Shown piece after piece: positions 1-7,489 of a stretch of DNA of 36,955 nt. The notes under the pieces are model-generated. The model did not search any database. It was not told the DNA's origin and worked only from the letters and a program-made list of their open reading frames with translations. Source of the stretch: Nitrospirota bacterium (GTDB lineage: Bacteria; Nitrospirota; Thermodesulfovibrionia; Thermodesulfovibrionales; Magnetobacteriaceae); the NCBI GenBank assembly GCA_015233895.1, contig JADFXG010000033.1, positions 1 to 36,955 of the forward strand, read 5' to 3'. Made by a program: the position numbers and the translations under genes. The stretch's first letter is position 1. Each line of letters begins with the position of its first letter.

Positions 1-236
1 TCTTCAGTGACACCGTCTTTATCAAATACACAGTCTTCTTCAGTGACACCGTCTTTATCAAATACACAGTCTTCTTCAGTGACACCGTCTTTATCAAATA
101 CACAGTCTTCTTCAGTGACACCGTCTTTATCAAATACACAGTCTTCTTCAGTGACACCGTCTTTATCAAATACACAGTCTTCTTCAGTGACACCGTCTTC
201 TTCAGTGACACCGTCTTCTTCGGTCATTCCGTCTTC
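1..236. repeat. 36-bp tandem repeat (about 5 units) followed by 18-bp units
   Basis: Five near-perfect copies of a 36-bp unit (TPSLSNTQSSSV in the + frame) run from base 1 to about 180. They are followed by 18-bp derivatives encoding SSSVTP. Unit lengths are multiples of three, so the frame stays open. There are no spacers, so this is a minisatellite and not a CRISPR array. Confidence 0.85.
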
Positions 237-525
237 CTTTTCTGTCATTCCTGCGGAGGCAGGAATCCACTCCCTTAAAGTCAACTTTTCCGATAAACTC
301 GCCGGTGATTATTACGACGATTTAGTGAAGAATTCAGGCGGCGGTTTAACTGAATATGAAGAGGCATTCTATCACTACCACAAAGCAGGAGTAAAAGATA
401 AGATTAATGAAATCGGAGCAAGACTATCTAACTATTATTATAACAGCTCATTATATGCAACAGCCTTCTATTATTGTAAAGCCGTTTACAAATTGCTCGG
501 GTTGGAGTCGGATTTAAATGTTTTA

Positions 526-676
526 ATACCAAGTAGCGCTCAAAAAAGTATAACAATCCATCCTCCCCATCCCCTTCCTCTAAAGTAGGGGCAGCCCCCC
601 GTGGCTGCCCTGAAGTCACAATAAAGGGCAGGCACAGGGGCCTGCCCCTACAACTTCTATGACTGCTACTTGGTAT
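526..676. mobile_element. Small ATACC-ended inverted-repeat element (R1) inside the TPR gene
   Basis: The ends are ATACCAAGTAGCGCTC on the left and GACTGCTACTTGGTAT on the right, an imperfect inverted repeat with ATACC/GGTAT termini. The interior is G/C-rich and holds the inverted motif AGGGGCAGCCCC / GGGGCCTGCCCC. There is no ORF of its own, so it is MITE-like. Its ends match those of the other ATACC-type elements in this window. Confidence 0.7.
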
Positions 677-1141
677 AACTCATATGGGTTTAATTCTTAA
701 AATGTATGGCGATCTTGACGGGGCATTAAAGATTTATTTAGAGGTTGAAAAAATAGTGAGAGCTAAAGGCGATAAGACGAATGAAGGGATTACTTTAAAT
801 TGTATCAGCCAGATATATCATGACAAAGGCGATTATGACAGCGCGATTAAGTATCTCCTTGAGAGTTTAAAAATAGCGAGAGAGATTGGCGATACATACG
901 GGGTTGCCGTTACTCTTTTTAACCTTGCGGTGTTATACATGAAAACCGGCAAACCTGTGGAATCGGCACAGTGCCTGAAAGAGGTGACAGAAATTAATAA
1001 GACGTTAAAGAGTTATGAAGTGTCACAGGCGTTGAAGAGGCAAGGGATAGAGGAGTAGGGTCGAATAATTATTCGCCCCTAATATAAAAGCAATAACGCA
1101 TTGGAGCATCCCTGGAGAGAAATCCCCTAAGAAATCATAGT

Positions 1142-2212
1142 TCAGATAAAATTAACATGCTCAGGCGGATGTTGTAGTTCCCAGAGATATGCGTTAACGG
1201 AATCCATCCGGCAGTTTAACCGGCACTCGTTTATATCAAGTTCGTCTCTGATCATTTTAAGGACATCCTTTCGCCGCTGGCTCTCCCAAACCTCTTTGAA
1301 TGTATTGTCAATAACGTTGCCGTAGTAAAATCTGTCGTCTTTGAGGTGCTCAAGGCAGCTCCACAGGCCGCCTGCAGAGTCAATGTAGGCCCAGAAGGGC
1401 AGTGCATTACAGTGGTTATAGCGTTTTACTCCCTCATCCCACTTTTTCATTGTGTTGATACGGACTATAACGCTGAAGTTTTCTGTGTTGTATCCTTTAA
1501 GCTCATTGGCAAGGTGCAGGTAATCGGCATATCGTATGTCTTTGTACTTTTCATGCGTGCTGTGCGGATGATGCGAGTACGGTTTTATTACGAGATAGTT
1601 CATGCCAATCTCTGAGGCAACTTGTGTGAGCGTTACAGCCTCGCTATGGTTTTCCGGCAGACAGAGCATCTGCATACCGAGTGTGCACTTGTAGTTATTG
1701 CGTTTTTTGATAATGGCGGCTTCTTTCATATTGGCGATAACCGTGTCAAAATCGCTCTCTTTAGTGCGGTGAATTTTAGCGTACGTTTCCTTTGTGCCTG
1801 CGGCAATGCTGACCTTTATCCACTCGGCGTGTTTTAAGGCAACAGCTGCAATATCCGGTGTGAAGAACACCCCGTTTGTGGTCATTGCAACATCAATGCC
1901 GGCGGTCTTTGTATGAGTTATAATCTGCGGCATATCCCTGTGCAGAAACGGCTCACCCTCGCCGGCATAATTTATGCTCTTAATGCCAAGTGAGGCCATC
2001 TCGGTCACTCTTTCCATGAGGACGGAGGCATTGATAAACTGCCGCTTATAGCCCATAAAGTCCAGACCGCAAAACGTACACCTGTGGTTACAGGTGCCTG
2101 AGGGGCTGATTTCCAGGTATATCGGATACACGTCGTCGCCGTTAAGCCAGCTGTTAACTCTGTCAACGTGGTAAATCAGCTTATGGCTGTCTATCCGGTA
2201 CTTATCGGTCAC
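1142..2212 (-). CDS. Radical SAM/SPASM-type protein
   Basis: 356 aa with a GTG start. Cys41, Cys45 and Cys48 form the CX3CX2C motif (CNHRCTFC) that binds the SAM-cleaving 4Fe-4S cluster. AGEGEP near residue 100 matches the GGEP motif that contacts SAM. A C-terminal set of cysteines (HCNALPFWAY, WSCLEH, NECRLNCRMD) looks like a SPASM domain holding auxiliary clusters. The substrate cannot be read from sequence; relatives act in peptide or polysaccharide modification. A second radical SAM gene of the same layout, with the motif at the same residues, lies at 34309-35379. The gene is divergent from the small ORF at 2376, with an AT-rich palindrome between them. Confidence 0.88.
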   Translation of the reverse strand: MTDKYRIDSHKLIYHVDRVNSWLNGDDVYPIYLEISPSGTCNHRCTFCGLDFMGYKRQFINASVLMERVTEMASLGIKSINYAGEGEPFLHRDMPQIITHTKTAGIDVAMTTNGVFFTPDIAAVALKHAEWIKVSIAAGTKETYAKIHRTKESDFDTVIANMKEAAIIKKRNNYKCTLGMQMLCLPENHSEAVTLTQVASEIGMNYLVIKPYSHHPHSTHEKYKDIRYADYLHLANELKGYNTENFSVIVRINTMKKWDEGVKRYNHCNALPFWAYIDSAGGLWSCLEHLKDDRFYYGNVIDNTFKEVWESQRRKDVLKMIRDELDINECRLNCRMDSVNAYLWELQHPPEHVNFI

Positions 2213-2301
2213 AGACAGTATTGTAACACGCGGGAAGGGCGTTAATCCATAAAAAAGCTAAACAAGATCCATTTTGCAATCTCCCTCTTCGTAAACCTTG
2301 C

Positions 2302-2327
2302 TATTATACTATTATTATAGTATAATA
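2302..2327. promoter_or_regulatory. AT-rich inverted repeat between divergent genes
   Basis: A perfect 11-bp inverted repeat, TATTATACTAT / ATAGTATAATA, has a 4-nt loop. It carries a TATAAT-like hexamer on each strand and sits between the radical SAM gene (leftward) and the small ORF at 2376 (rightward). It could be a divergent promoter or operator. Confidence 0.4.
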
Positions 2328-2375
2328 TGATTAACTACTCATAAACGAAACAGGATAGAAGATGGTAACGATTAA

Positions 2376-2633
2376 ATGGAAGGATTGTCATTACGCTATG
2401 TAACAGTATTGATTTATTTACCGGAGTATTACAATTTGTCTGAGAGCGGAAAGAGAAAGAAAATTGAGAGAAAGAAATTCTCACAAACTGCTGAGGAAAT
2501 TGCGCTGGATATATCCGGCGGCGGTACGTGGCATAAAGAATCTCCCCGCTGCTACAGACACAAGGATGGTGTTTGGTATGATGAGGAATACGGTTATAGC
2601 GTATGTAAAGGAAAAGTTATTGAAGCGATTTGA
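2376..2633 (+). CDS. Small uncharacterised protein
   Basis: 85 aa. The middle section (VTVLIYLPEYYN, then KFSQTAEEIALDISGGGT) looks like a conserved small hypothetical family known to me only as uncharacterised. The last third (HKESPRCYRHKDGVWYDEEYG) is less convincing and may reflect a frameshift or decay. There is no clear Shine-Dalgarno sequence before the ATG. It ends 15 bp before a GAGACC element, so the 3' end may have been altered. No function can be assigned. Confidence 0.4.
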   Translation: MEGLSLRYVTVLIYLPEYYNLSESGKRKKIERKKFSQTAEEIALDISGGGTWHKESPRCYRHKDGVWYDEEYGYSVCKGKVIEAI

Positions 2634-2647
2634 ACAGATTGCAATTT

Positions 2648-3207
2648 GAGACCGTTGCAAAAATATTATAACACCAAAGTTGAGTTCAAAAATATAACAA
2701 AATGTTATAGAAAAAGGATGAGATTGCCACACCCCCTGCGGGGGTTCGCAATGACGGCGTGGGCTGTGCGTGGGCGTACCTATCCGTCATTACGAGGAGC
2801 GATAGCGACGTGGGCTGTGCGTGGGCGTACCTATCCGTCATTACGAGGAGCGATAGCGACGTGGGCTGTGCGTGGGCGTACCTATCCGTCATTACGAGGA
2901 GCGATAGCGACGTGGGCTGTGCGTGGGCGTACCTATCCGTCATTACGAGGAGCGATAGCGACGTGGGCTGTGCGTGGGCGTACCTATCCGTCATTACGAG
3001 GAGCGATAGCGACGTGGGCTGTGCGTGGGCGTACCTATCCGTCATTACGAGGAGCGATAGCGGCGTGGGCTGTGCGTGGGCGTACCTATCCGTCATTACG
3101 AGGAGCGATAGCGACGTGGTAATCTCATCATTATTATATTTTAGGCTGCTACTCGGTATTAATTGGGAAATACTTTTCCCACATTTTGGGAATTTTGCAA
3201 CGGTCTC
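2648..3207 (+). mobile_element. GAGACC element copy 1, expanded (7 internal units)
   Basis: Bounded by the 15-bp inverted repeats GAGACCGTTGCAAAA / TTTTGCAACGGTCTC and flanked on both sides by AATTT, a perfect 5-bp target duplication. It is 560 bp, which is the 254-bp basic element plus six extra 51-bp units. No transposase is encoded; long frames inside it are repeat artefacts. It differs from most copies in not lying in an ATACC-N5-GC site. Confidence 0.9.
2759..3115. repeat. 51-bp tandem repeat, 7 units, inside GAGACC copy 1
   Basis: Seven units of 51 bp begin GTGGGCTGTGCGTGGGCGTA. The sixth unit ends GGCGGC instead of GCGAC. The unit length keeps several frames open on both strands and produces spurious repetitive ORFs. 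Single-unit versions occur in most other copies. Confidence 0.95.
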
Positions 3208-3222
3208 AATTTACGTGAAGTT

Positions 3223-3238
3223 TGTTCCACGTGTTGAA
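3223..3238. promoter_or_regulatory. Possible parS-like half site
   Basis: TGTTCCACGTG matches the left 11 bases of the classic parS consensus (TGTTNCACGTGAAACA). The right half is imperfect (TTGAAC). It lies about 3.3 kb from the ParB gene. It could be a ParB-binding site or chance. Confidence 0.2.
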
Positions 3239-3308
3239 CCGGTTGTTGTGCGGGTGGAGCTGTAACCAAAACATTTTAATTATTATCTAAATTTAGGAGG
3301 GAATAACA

Positions 3309-3491
3309 ATGGTGACAAGGAAAAAGGATGAAAAAGCACCAAACGGGCGTATTACTTTGTTTGCAGCGATTAACGAAGACCAGTACGATGCGTTAAAATA
3401 TCTCACTTATAAAAAGAAGAAATCTCTTGCTGAAATTACACGCGAGGCCATAGATGTATATCTAAGCACGGTGGAAAAAGAATCGGCCTAA
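3309..3491 (+). CDS. Ribbon-helix-helix protein, orphan antitoxin-like
   Basis: 60 aa. A strong Shine-Dalgarno sequence (AGGAGGG) lies 8 bp before the ATG. The pattern RITLFAAINEDQYDALKYLTYKKKKSLAEITREAIDVYL (split here: RITLFAAINEDQYDALK, then SLAEITREAIDVYL) is a beta strand followed by two helices, as in CopG/MetJ-type RHH DNA-binding proteins. No toxin follows on the same strand; the next gene is a convergent YafQ-like toxin. It is probably an orphan antitoxin or a small regulator. Confidence 0.65.
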   Translation: MVTRKKDEKAPNGRITLFAAINEDQYDALKYLTYKKKKSLAEITREAIDVYLSTVEKESA

Positions 3492-3553
3492 AAGACTGAA
3501 AACGGAGGCAGCTGACCACTGGTCTATCCGGTATTTATCCATAGTTGCTGTCT

Positions 3554-3823
3554 TCAATCGAAAAGGTCTGAATGCGTGCCGCTACGCTCAAAAATTATAC
3601 TCTGGCCGTCTATCTTGTAAATCAACAGCCAGTCAGGTTTTATGTGACATTCTCGCCGTCCGGCGTAATTACCTTTAAGCGGATGGTCTTCATACTTTGG
3701 ATCAAGCGTTCCTCCGTTGCCAGGTTGCATCATGATTTCTGATAATTGTTTTAAATCGGCGCCGCGCTTTAGCATCTGCTTAATGTCTTTCTTAAACTGC
3801 CCGGTTCGAACAGGCTTGTACAT
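3554..3823 (-). CDS. YafQ-family mRNA interferase toxin
   Basis: 89 aa, in the RelE/YafQ superfamily of ribosome-dependent mRNA endonucleases. YafQ hallmarks are visible: an N-terminal QFKKDIKQMLKRG helix, DHPLKGNYAGRRECHIKPDW, LLIYKI and a terminal RSGTHSDLF. The histidines of HPLKG, CHIKPDW and THSDLF match the catalytic set of the family. Its ATG shares one base with the stop of the 245-aa gene upstream, so the two are translationally coupled and the larger protein is the probable antitoxin. No ordinary DinJ-type antitoxin is present. Confidence 0.85.
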   Translation of the reverse strand: MYKPVRTGQFKKDIKQMLKRGADLKQLSEIMMQPGNGGTLDPKYEDHPLKGNYAGRRECHIKPDWLLIYKIDGQSIIFERSGTHSDLFD

Positions 3824-4560
3824 TATTCGTGAATTACCAAGTCTTTCAACAAATCATCAATGCTCTCAAACCGGGTTAAGTCCTCTTCTCTGTCAGTCTT
3901 TTCGAAAGTCTCAAGTGTGGTTTTGTTTGGGCTCCAGCCATATTCAACGAGCATCTTGCCGTATTCATTTAACGCATAAGGCCGTCTACCGGAACTACTT
4001 GAACCACCTTTATACTCTAAGAAACCGGCTGAAAATAACGCATCGGCAACAGGCACATCACTTTGATAGCCCTCACGAAAACTTCTAAGGTACTCTAAAT
4101 CTCCTGTGTAACACCTGTTGATTAAGGATGCCAGACGCATAGCTTCTTTGTAGCCAATATAACCTTTGATGTGTGCGGACATGATGCGGCCAATAATTTT
4201 TGGCTTAACAGTGTCTTCGCTTTTTTCTATTATAAGGAGGATGGTTTCTCCAAAATGCTCAAGCTCTCCATCGCTTTCAAGCCTCTCGGTAAACGCTGTG
4301 CGCTCTTGTTGTGTTGTGGAATCTAAGCCTGTTAAAAAATTCACAATTTTACGGACATAAATCTCATGTCCTATATCCTTTCCGGCTTTCCTGAGAGCAC
4401 TAAGCATACCAAGCACAGGAATACCGTCCAATCCACCAGATTCTATTACCGCATTTACTTCAACAACGTCATCATTGCTGGCGATAAAATCCGTCAATTC
4501 TTTACTGCGCATTGATTCGGCAACCGATGAGGCTGCGCTTTTCTCTAAACTTAACGACAT
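3823..4560 (-). CDS. 245-aa protein with antitoxin-like tail, coupled to YafQ
   Basis: The N-terminal about 200 residues (IPVLGMLSALRKAGKDIGHEIYVRKIVNFLTGL is the core; quoted pieces IPVLGMLSALRKAGKD and EIYVRKIVNFLTGL) resemble an uncharacterised helical family that I associate loosely with Abi-alpha-like phage-related proteins; this is memory, not a search. The last 20 residues (EEDLTRFESIDDLLKDLV) look like the C-terminal neutralising segment of RelE/YafQ antitoxins. It overlaps the toxin gene by 1 bp and starts 27 bp after the ABC ATPase gene. My reading is a large antitoxin whose N-terminal part is an unusual sensor or regulator domain. It could also be an unrelated gene that only happens to be coupled. 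Confidence 0.55.
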   Translation of the reverse strand: MSLSLEKSAASSVAESMRSKELTDFIASNDDVVEVNAVIESGGLDGIPVLGMLSALRKAGKDIGHEIYVRKIVNFLTGLDSTTQQERTAFTERLESDGELEHFGETILLIIEKSEDTVKPKIIGRIMSAHIKGYIGYKEAMRLASLINRCYTGDLEYLRSFREGYQSDVPVADALFSAGFLEYKGGSSSSGRRPYALNEYGKMLVEYGWSPNKTTLETFEKTDREEDLTRFESIDDLLKDLVIHE

Positions 4561-4587
4561 TCTTAATTCTACTATGTAATCTTACCT

Positions 4588-5403
4588 TTAGTAAAGTGCC
4601 CCCGCTGCAAAGTGATATATACCATTAGGGCCTTTATACACCTCAAGCGGTACACCAAACAGTGCCGAGACATTTTGGCTTGTTAAAACCTCCTCCTTTG
4701 GCCCTTGCATAAATATCCTGCCGCCCTTTATCATCACGATATTGTTAATAGACGGTAGCACCTCTTCAATGTGGTGAGTGATAATAATGATTGTGTGATG
4801 CAGGGATACACGAGCCATCAACTCGAAAAACCTCAACTGTGCCGCAACATCAAGACCGGTTGTGGGCTCATCAAGCATCAGCACCTCTGGCTCTGAGATG
4901 AGCGCACGCGCAATCAGACACTGGCGTGCCTCACCGCTTGACATGTCACAGAGGGCATGGTTACGCAGCGATTGAATTTCGAATTTTTCCATCAGCGCAT
5001 CCGCTTTAGCTATCACCCCCACTGTCAGCTCATCCTCCGGCAGATACCCAACGGAGTCGAATAAACCGGTCAGTACGATTTCTATTCCCGGCATATGGGA
5101 TGCCTGGAGTTTGTGTTTTTCGTCCAGATCGTTTGTGATAATCCCAATGTGCTTTTTAACGTCCCAGATGCTGTACCTGGTTTGGCCAAAGAGTTTGACC
5201 GATGGGCCCTTGCCGCTCCAGGCGGCATACGTGTCGCCCGACAGTAGTTTCATAAGCGTGGTTTTGCCTGCTCCGTTTGGGCCTATAATAGCGGTGTGTT
5301 GTCTGTGCGCAATTGACAGTGATATGTCATATAAAATCGGTTGTCCGGACCGGACAACCGAGGCTTGGGTTAATTCAAAAATCTCATCCACAGGCTCCGC
5401 CAT
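4588..5403 (-). CDS. ABC transporter ATP-binding protein
   Basis: 271 aa. Walker A GPNGAGKTT is at residues 41-49, followed by an ABC signature variant MSSGEARQCLIARAL, Walker B VLMLDEPTTGLD and the switch histidine in IIIITHH. The layout resembles lone ATPases of the ModF/YlmA type, and no permease gene is in the window. The signature reads SSGEA in place of LSGGQ, a modest divergence. The start overlaps the end of the SIS-domain gene by 20 bp, so they are one operon. The transported substrate is unknown. Confidence 0.88.
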   Translation of the reverse strand: MAEPVDEIFELTQASVVRSGQPILYDISLSIAHRQHTAIIGPNGAGKTTLMKLLSGDTYAAWSGKGPSVKLFGQTRYSIWDVKKHIGIITNDLDEKHKLQASHMPGIEIVLTGLFDSVGYLPEDELTVGVIAKADALMEKFEIQSLRNHALCDMSSGEARQCLIARALISEPEVLMLDEPTTGLDVAAQLRFFELMARVSLHHTIIIITHHIEEVLPSINNIVMIKGGRIFMQGPKEEVLTSQNVSALFGVPLEVYKGPNGIYHFAAGALY

Positions 5404-5995
5404 CCATTATCGTATCCAGAATCAGGTGGCAGATATACTGATGAATGACCTCCACGATGCCATAGACATTTGAGGGGACATAAAAATTTATACCGCCCTT
5501 TTTTCGCAACGGATTATCCGGTTTAAACCCGGAAAGAGTAATCACAGGACAGGACTTTTTAACTGCCATATCAGCCCCATTTAGGATATTTTTAGAGTTG
5601 CCGGAGCTGCTGATTGCTATCAGGACATCCCCATTATCGGCAAACATTTCAATTGGTTTTTCAAACACAAACTCATAGCCGTAATCGTTTGCGATACAGG
5701 TCAGAAGGGAGGGGTCGTTAAAGGCAGTGGCTTTGATGCGGCCATTTTTCCAGAAATCTATCGCCATATGGCTTGCTATAGCGGCAGAGCCGCCATTACC
5801 GATAAACATCACCTTCCTCCGGCGTTCCTGCGGTTCTGTCTGTAACTGCCTGTGGCCGCTGACCACCACCTCACAGGTTTTTGCAATGCCAGATATGAAA
5901 TCTAAAGACATGCCGGAGGCATCCGTTACTATAATAGCGTCAAGTGCCGCCTTAAAATCAGTGAAGCATTTCTGGGCTGTTTCAGCATATATCAT
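5384..5995 (-). CDS. SIS-domain protein, GmhA-like phosphoheptose isomerase
   Basis: 203 aa. The SIS fold motifs VMFIGNGGSAAIASHMAIDF and VLIAISSSGNSKNIL match GmhA, which converts sedoheptulose 7-phosphate to D-glycero-manno-heptose 7-phosphate for LPS or S-layer glycans. GmhA-like proteins are usually about 190-200 aa, so it is full length. It is the first gene of a leftward run with the ABC ATPase, the 245-aa protein and YafQ. Substrate specificity is inferred; another sugar-phosphate isomerase is possible. The epimerase-like gene at 35889 may serve the same kind of pathway. Confidence 0.8.
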   Translation of the reverse strand: MIYAETAQKCFTDFKAALDAIIVTDASGMSLDFISGIAKTCEVVVSGHRQLQTEPQERRRKVMFIGNGGSAAIASHMAIDFWKNGRIKATAFNDPSLLTCIANDYGYEFVFEKPIEMFADNGDVLIAISSSGNSKNILNGADMAVKKSCPVITLSGFKPDNPLRKKGGINFYVPSNVYGIVEVIHQYICHLILDTIMDGGACG

Positions 5996-6051
5996 TGAAT
6001 GTATTGTAACACGAAAGGCAAGGGGAATAATAAACCGGGGGGACAGAATAA

Positions 6052-6091
6052 GAACTTTTTATCTGCAGATTGCGCAGATTTCCACAGATAG
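6052..6091. repeat. Short interspersed repeat, copy on the minus strand
   Basis: The reverse complement reads ATCTGTGGAAATCTGCGCAA then TCTGCAGATAAAAAGTTCT. It matches, with a few changes, the repeats at 21521-21569 and 25812-25860. Function unknown. Confidence 0.6.
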
Positions 6092-6097
6092 TATCTT

Positions 6098-6501
6098 ATA
6101 CCAATTCGAGACCGTTGCAAAATTCCCAAAATGGGGGAAAAGTATTTCCCAATTAATACCGAGTAGCAGCCTAAAATATAATAATGATGAGATTACCACG
6201 TCGCTATCGCTCCTCGTAATGACGGATAGGTACGCCCACGCACAGCCCACGCCGTCATTGCGAACCCCCGCAGGGGGTGTGGCAATCTCATCCTTTTTCT
6301 ATAACATTTTGTTATATTTTTGAACTCAACTTTGGTGTTATAATATTTTTGCAACGGTCTCTATTCGCAGTCAGAAGTATAACAAGGCGGCAAGGAGAAA
6401 GCGACGCAGGCGTACTTTTACAGGGGATTCCCCTTCAGGGGAGACGTTGAGGAGCTTTTGACGCAGCCAACGAAGTTAGACGATTGAATGCGGATTGGTA
6501 T
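6098..6501. mobile_element. ATACC-ended element R3, carrying a nested GAGACC copy
   Basis: Starts ATACC (6098-6102) and ends GGTAT (6497-6501). The interior begins GCAGTCAGAAGTATAACAAG and ends GACGATTGAATGCGGATT. The same interior occurs at 26414-26797 and, reversed, at 30820-31202. Removing the GAGACC copy at 6108-6361 leaves about 145 bp with no ORF. It is MITE-like. Confidence 0.75.
6108..6361 (-). mobile_element. GAGACC element copy 2 (254 bp)
   Basis: Full 254-bp element in minus orientation with one 51-bp unit. It is nested in R3 as ATACC-AATTC-[element]-TATTC-GC; the 5-bp flanks differ at one base. Confidence 0.92.
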
Positions 6502-6519
6502 TACAACAGAGCAATGTTT

Positions 6520-7419
6520 TCATTGCCTCTCTAATGCTTTAAGCACAACCTTAAGCTCTTTCCGTAAGTCTTTTCTTTCAGCATCAGAGAAATCGCCAAC
6601 ATTGCTCTCTACGGCTCTTAGCGCCTCAGTAAGTTTAGCGCACAGGCGGTGGTGTTCCGCTGCCTGCGGCGTGCCGTTAAATAGCTCTGCCGCCTCTTGT
6701 TTGGTTAGTTTAGAGGTCAGCGCTTTATCAAACACCACATCAAAGTCCGGATGTTCAACGTTTGAAGCCAGCGCATAACCCACAGAGAGACTAACGCGTT
6801 TCTCTCTCAGGGCGTCTTTAACCTTTTGCGGAAGTCTGAGCAAAGTCAGAAGCCGTTGCAGGGTTCTACCGGATTTACCCGATATTTTTACAATTGCGGA
6901 CACTGTGTCTGCAAGTTCAGGGCTGAGTCTTTCTGGAGCTCTGCCGTGCGTTACCAGAGCGTTTATAACGTCATTAGCCGTAGAGTCGCCAACTTTGCTT
7001 ATAAAGTAACGAAAATACCCCTCGGCCTCATCCAGAAAGTTCAGATCCTGCCGGATTATGTTTTCAATTAACTGTATCTCAATAATGTCTGAGTCAGTGA
7101 GATTATGCAGGATGCGTGCCGCAATGGTGGAGAGCCCCAGGGTTTTAGCCGCACGGAGCCGTCTTTCTCCGGCAATAAGGATGAACTTGCCGTCTCTTTC
7201 TGCCACAAGCACAGGCTGCAGCACCCCCTGTCTGCTGACAGAGTCCAGCAGTTGCCCAAAGTGCTTATCCTCACGCATTTCCTGCCTGACCTGAGGTCTT
7301 ACTACGATATCAGAAACAGAGATGGCCACATCAGCGGCATTTGACATCACAGACATAAACCGCGACGATATGTACCCATCCGCCCCCTTTTTTAAAAGTT
7401 CTTTCGTAATCTTAGGCAC
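6520..7419 (-). CDS. parB: ParB-family partition protein
   Basis: 299 aa. The ParB/sulfiredoxin-like nuclease fold carries the box GERRLRAAKTLG (about residues 84-95), followed by IQLIENIIRQDLNFLDEAEGY, a typical ParB helix. A central helix-turn-helix region (SGRTLQRLLTLLRLPQKV) and a charged C-terminus for dimerisation follow. ParB proteins bind parS centromeres, slide as CTP-dependent clamps and activate ParA. The partner parA is not adjacent but at 28566-29408, and this gene stands alone between R3 and the exporter gene. A Noc-like or nucleoid role cannot be excluded, but with the rep gene at 12197 a plasmid partition role is likely. Confidence 0.87.
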   Translation of the reverse strand: MPKITKELLKKGADGYISSRFMSVMSNAADVAISVSDIVVRPQVRQEMREDKHFGQLLDSVSRQGVLQPVLVAERDGKFILIAGERRLRAAKTLGLSTIAARILHNLTDSDIIEIQLIENIIRQDLNFLDEAEGYFRYFISKVGDSTANDVINALVTHGRAPERLSPELADTVSAIVKISGKSGRTLQRLLTLLRLPQKVKDALREKRVSLSVGYALASNVEHPDFDVVFDKALTSKLTKQEAAELFNGTPQAAEHHRLCAKLTEALRAVESNVGDFSDAERKDLRKELKVVLKALERQ

Positions 7420-7489
7420 TGTACAGTCATTATAGTTAATACGGGTGTTTTAATCAAGAATACCTCTGAGGAAATACAGCTGCATCCTC

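Larger units (their letters stand above)
1..1058 (+). pseudogene. TPR-repeat protein gene, 5' end outside the window, interrupted by a small mobile element
   Basis: The reading frame is open from base 1, so the true start is upstream. It begins with a low-complexity Ser/Thr/Pro region made by tandem repeats, then reads through a common dispersed repeat (translated as SVIPAEAGIHS). From about base 270 it becomes helical and TPR-like (for example GLTEYEEAFYHYHKAG and ATAFYYCKAVYKLLG). The frame is broken at 526-676 by a small inverted-repeat element. TPR sequence resumes at about 679 (MGLILKMYGDLDGALKIY) and ends at 1058. Joining the two sides at ATA gives a continuous frame, DLNVLITHMGLI. TPR proteins are protein-interaction scaffolds; no catalytic domain is visible. 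The downstream part could still be translated alone from the ATG at 684. Confidence 0.7.

Noticed and set aside
1-236. Possible CRISPR array from the 36-bp repeats
   Set aside because: No spacers and the repeats are part of an open reading frame.
2759-3115. Possible CRISPR array
   Set aside because: The units abut with no unique spacers, and no cas gene is present. It is a tandem minisatellite.
2646-3265. Long repetitive ORFs on both strands (158, 136 and 168 aa)
   Set aside because: They are translations of the 51-bp tandem repeat inside a mobile element; the unit length is a multiple of three and keeps several frames open. No start signals or family match.
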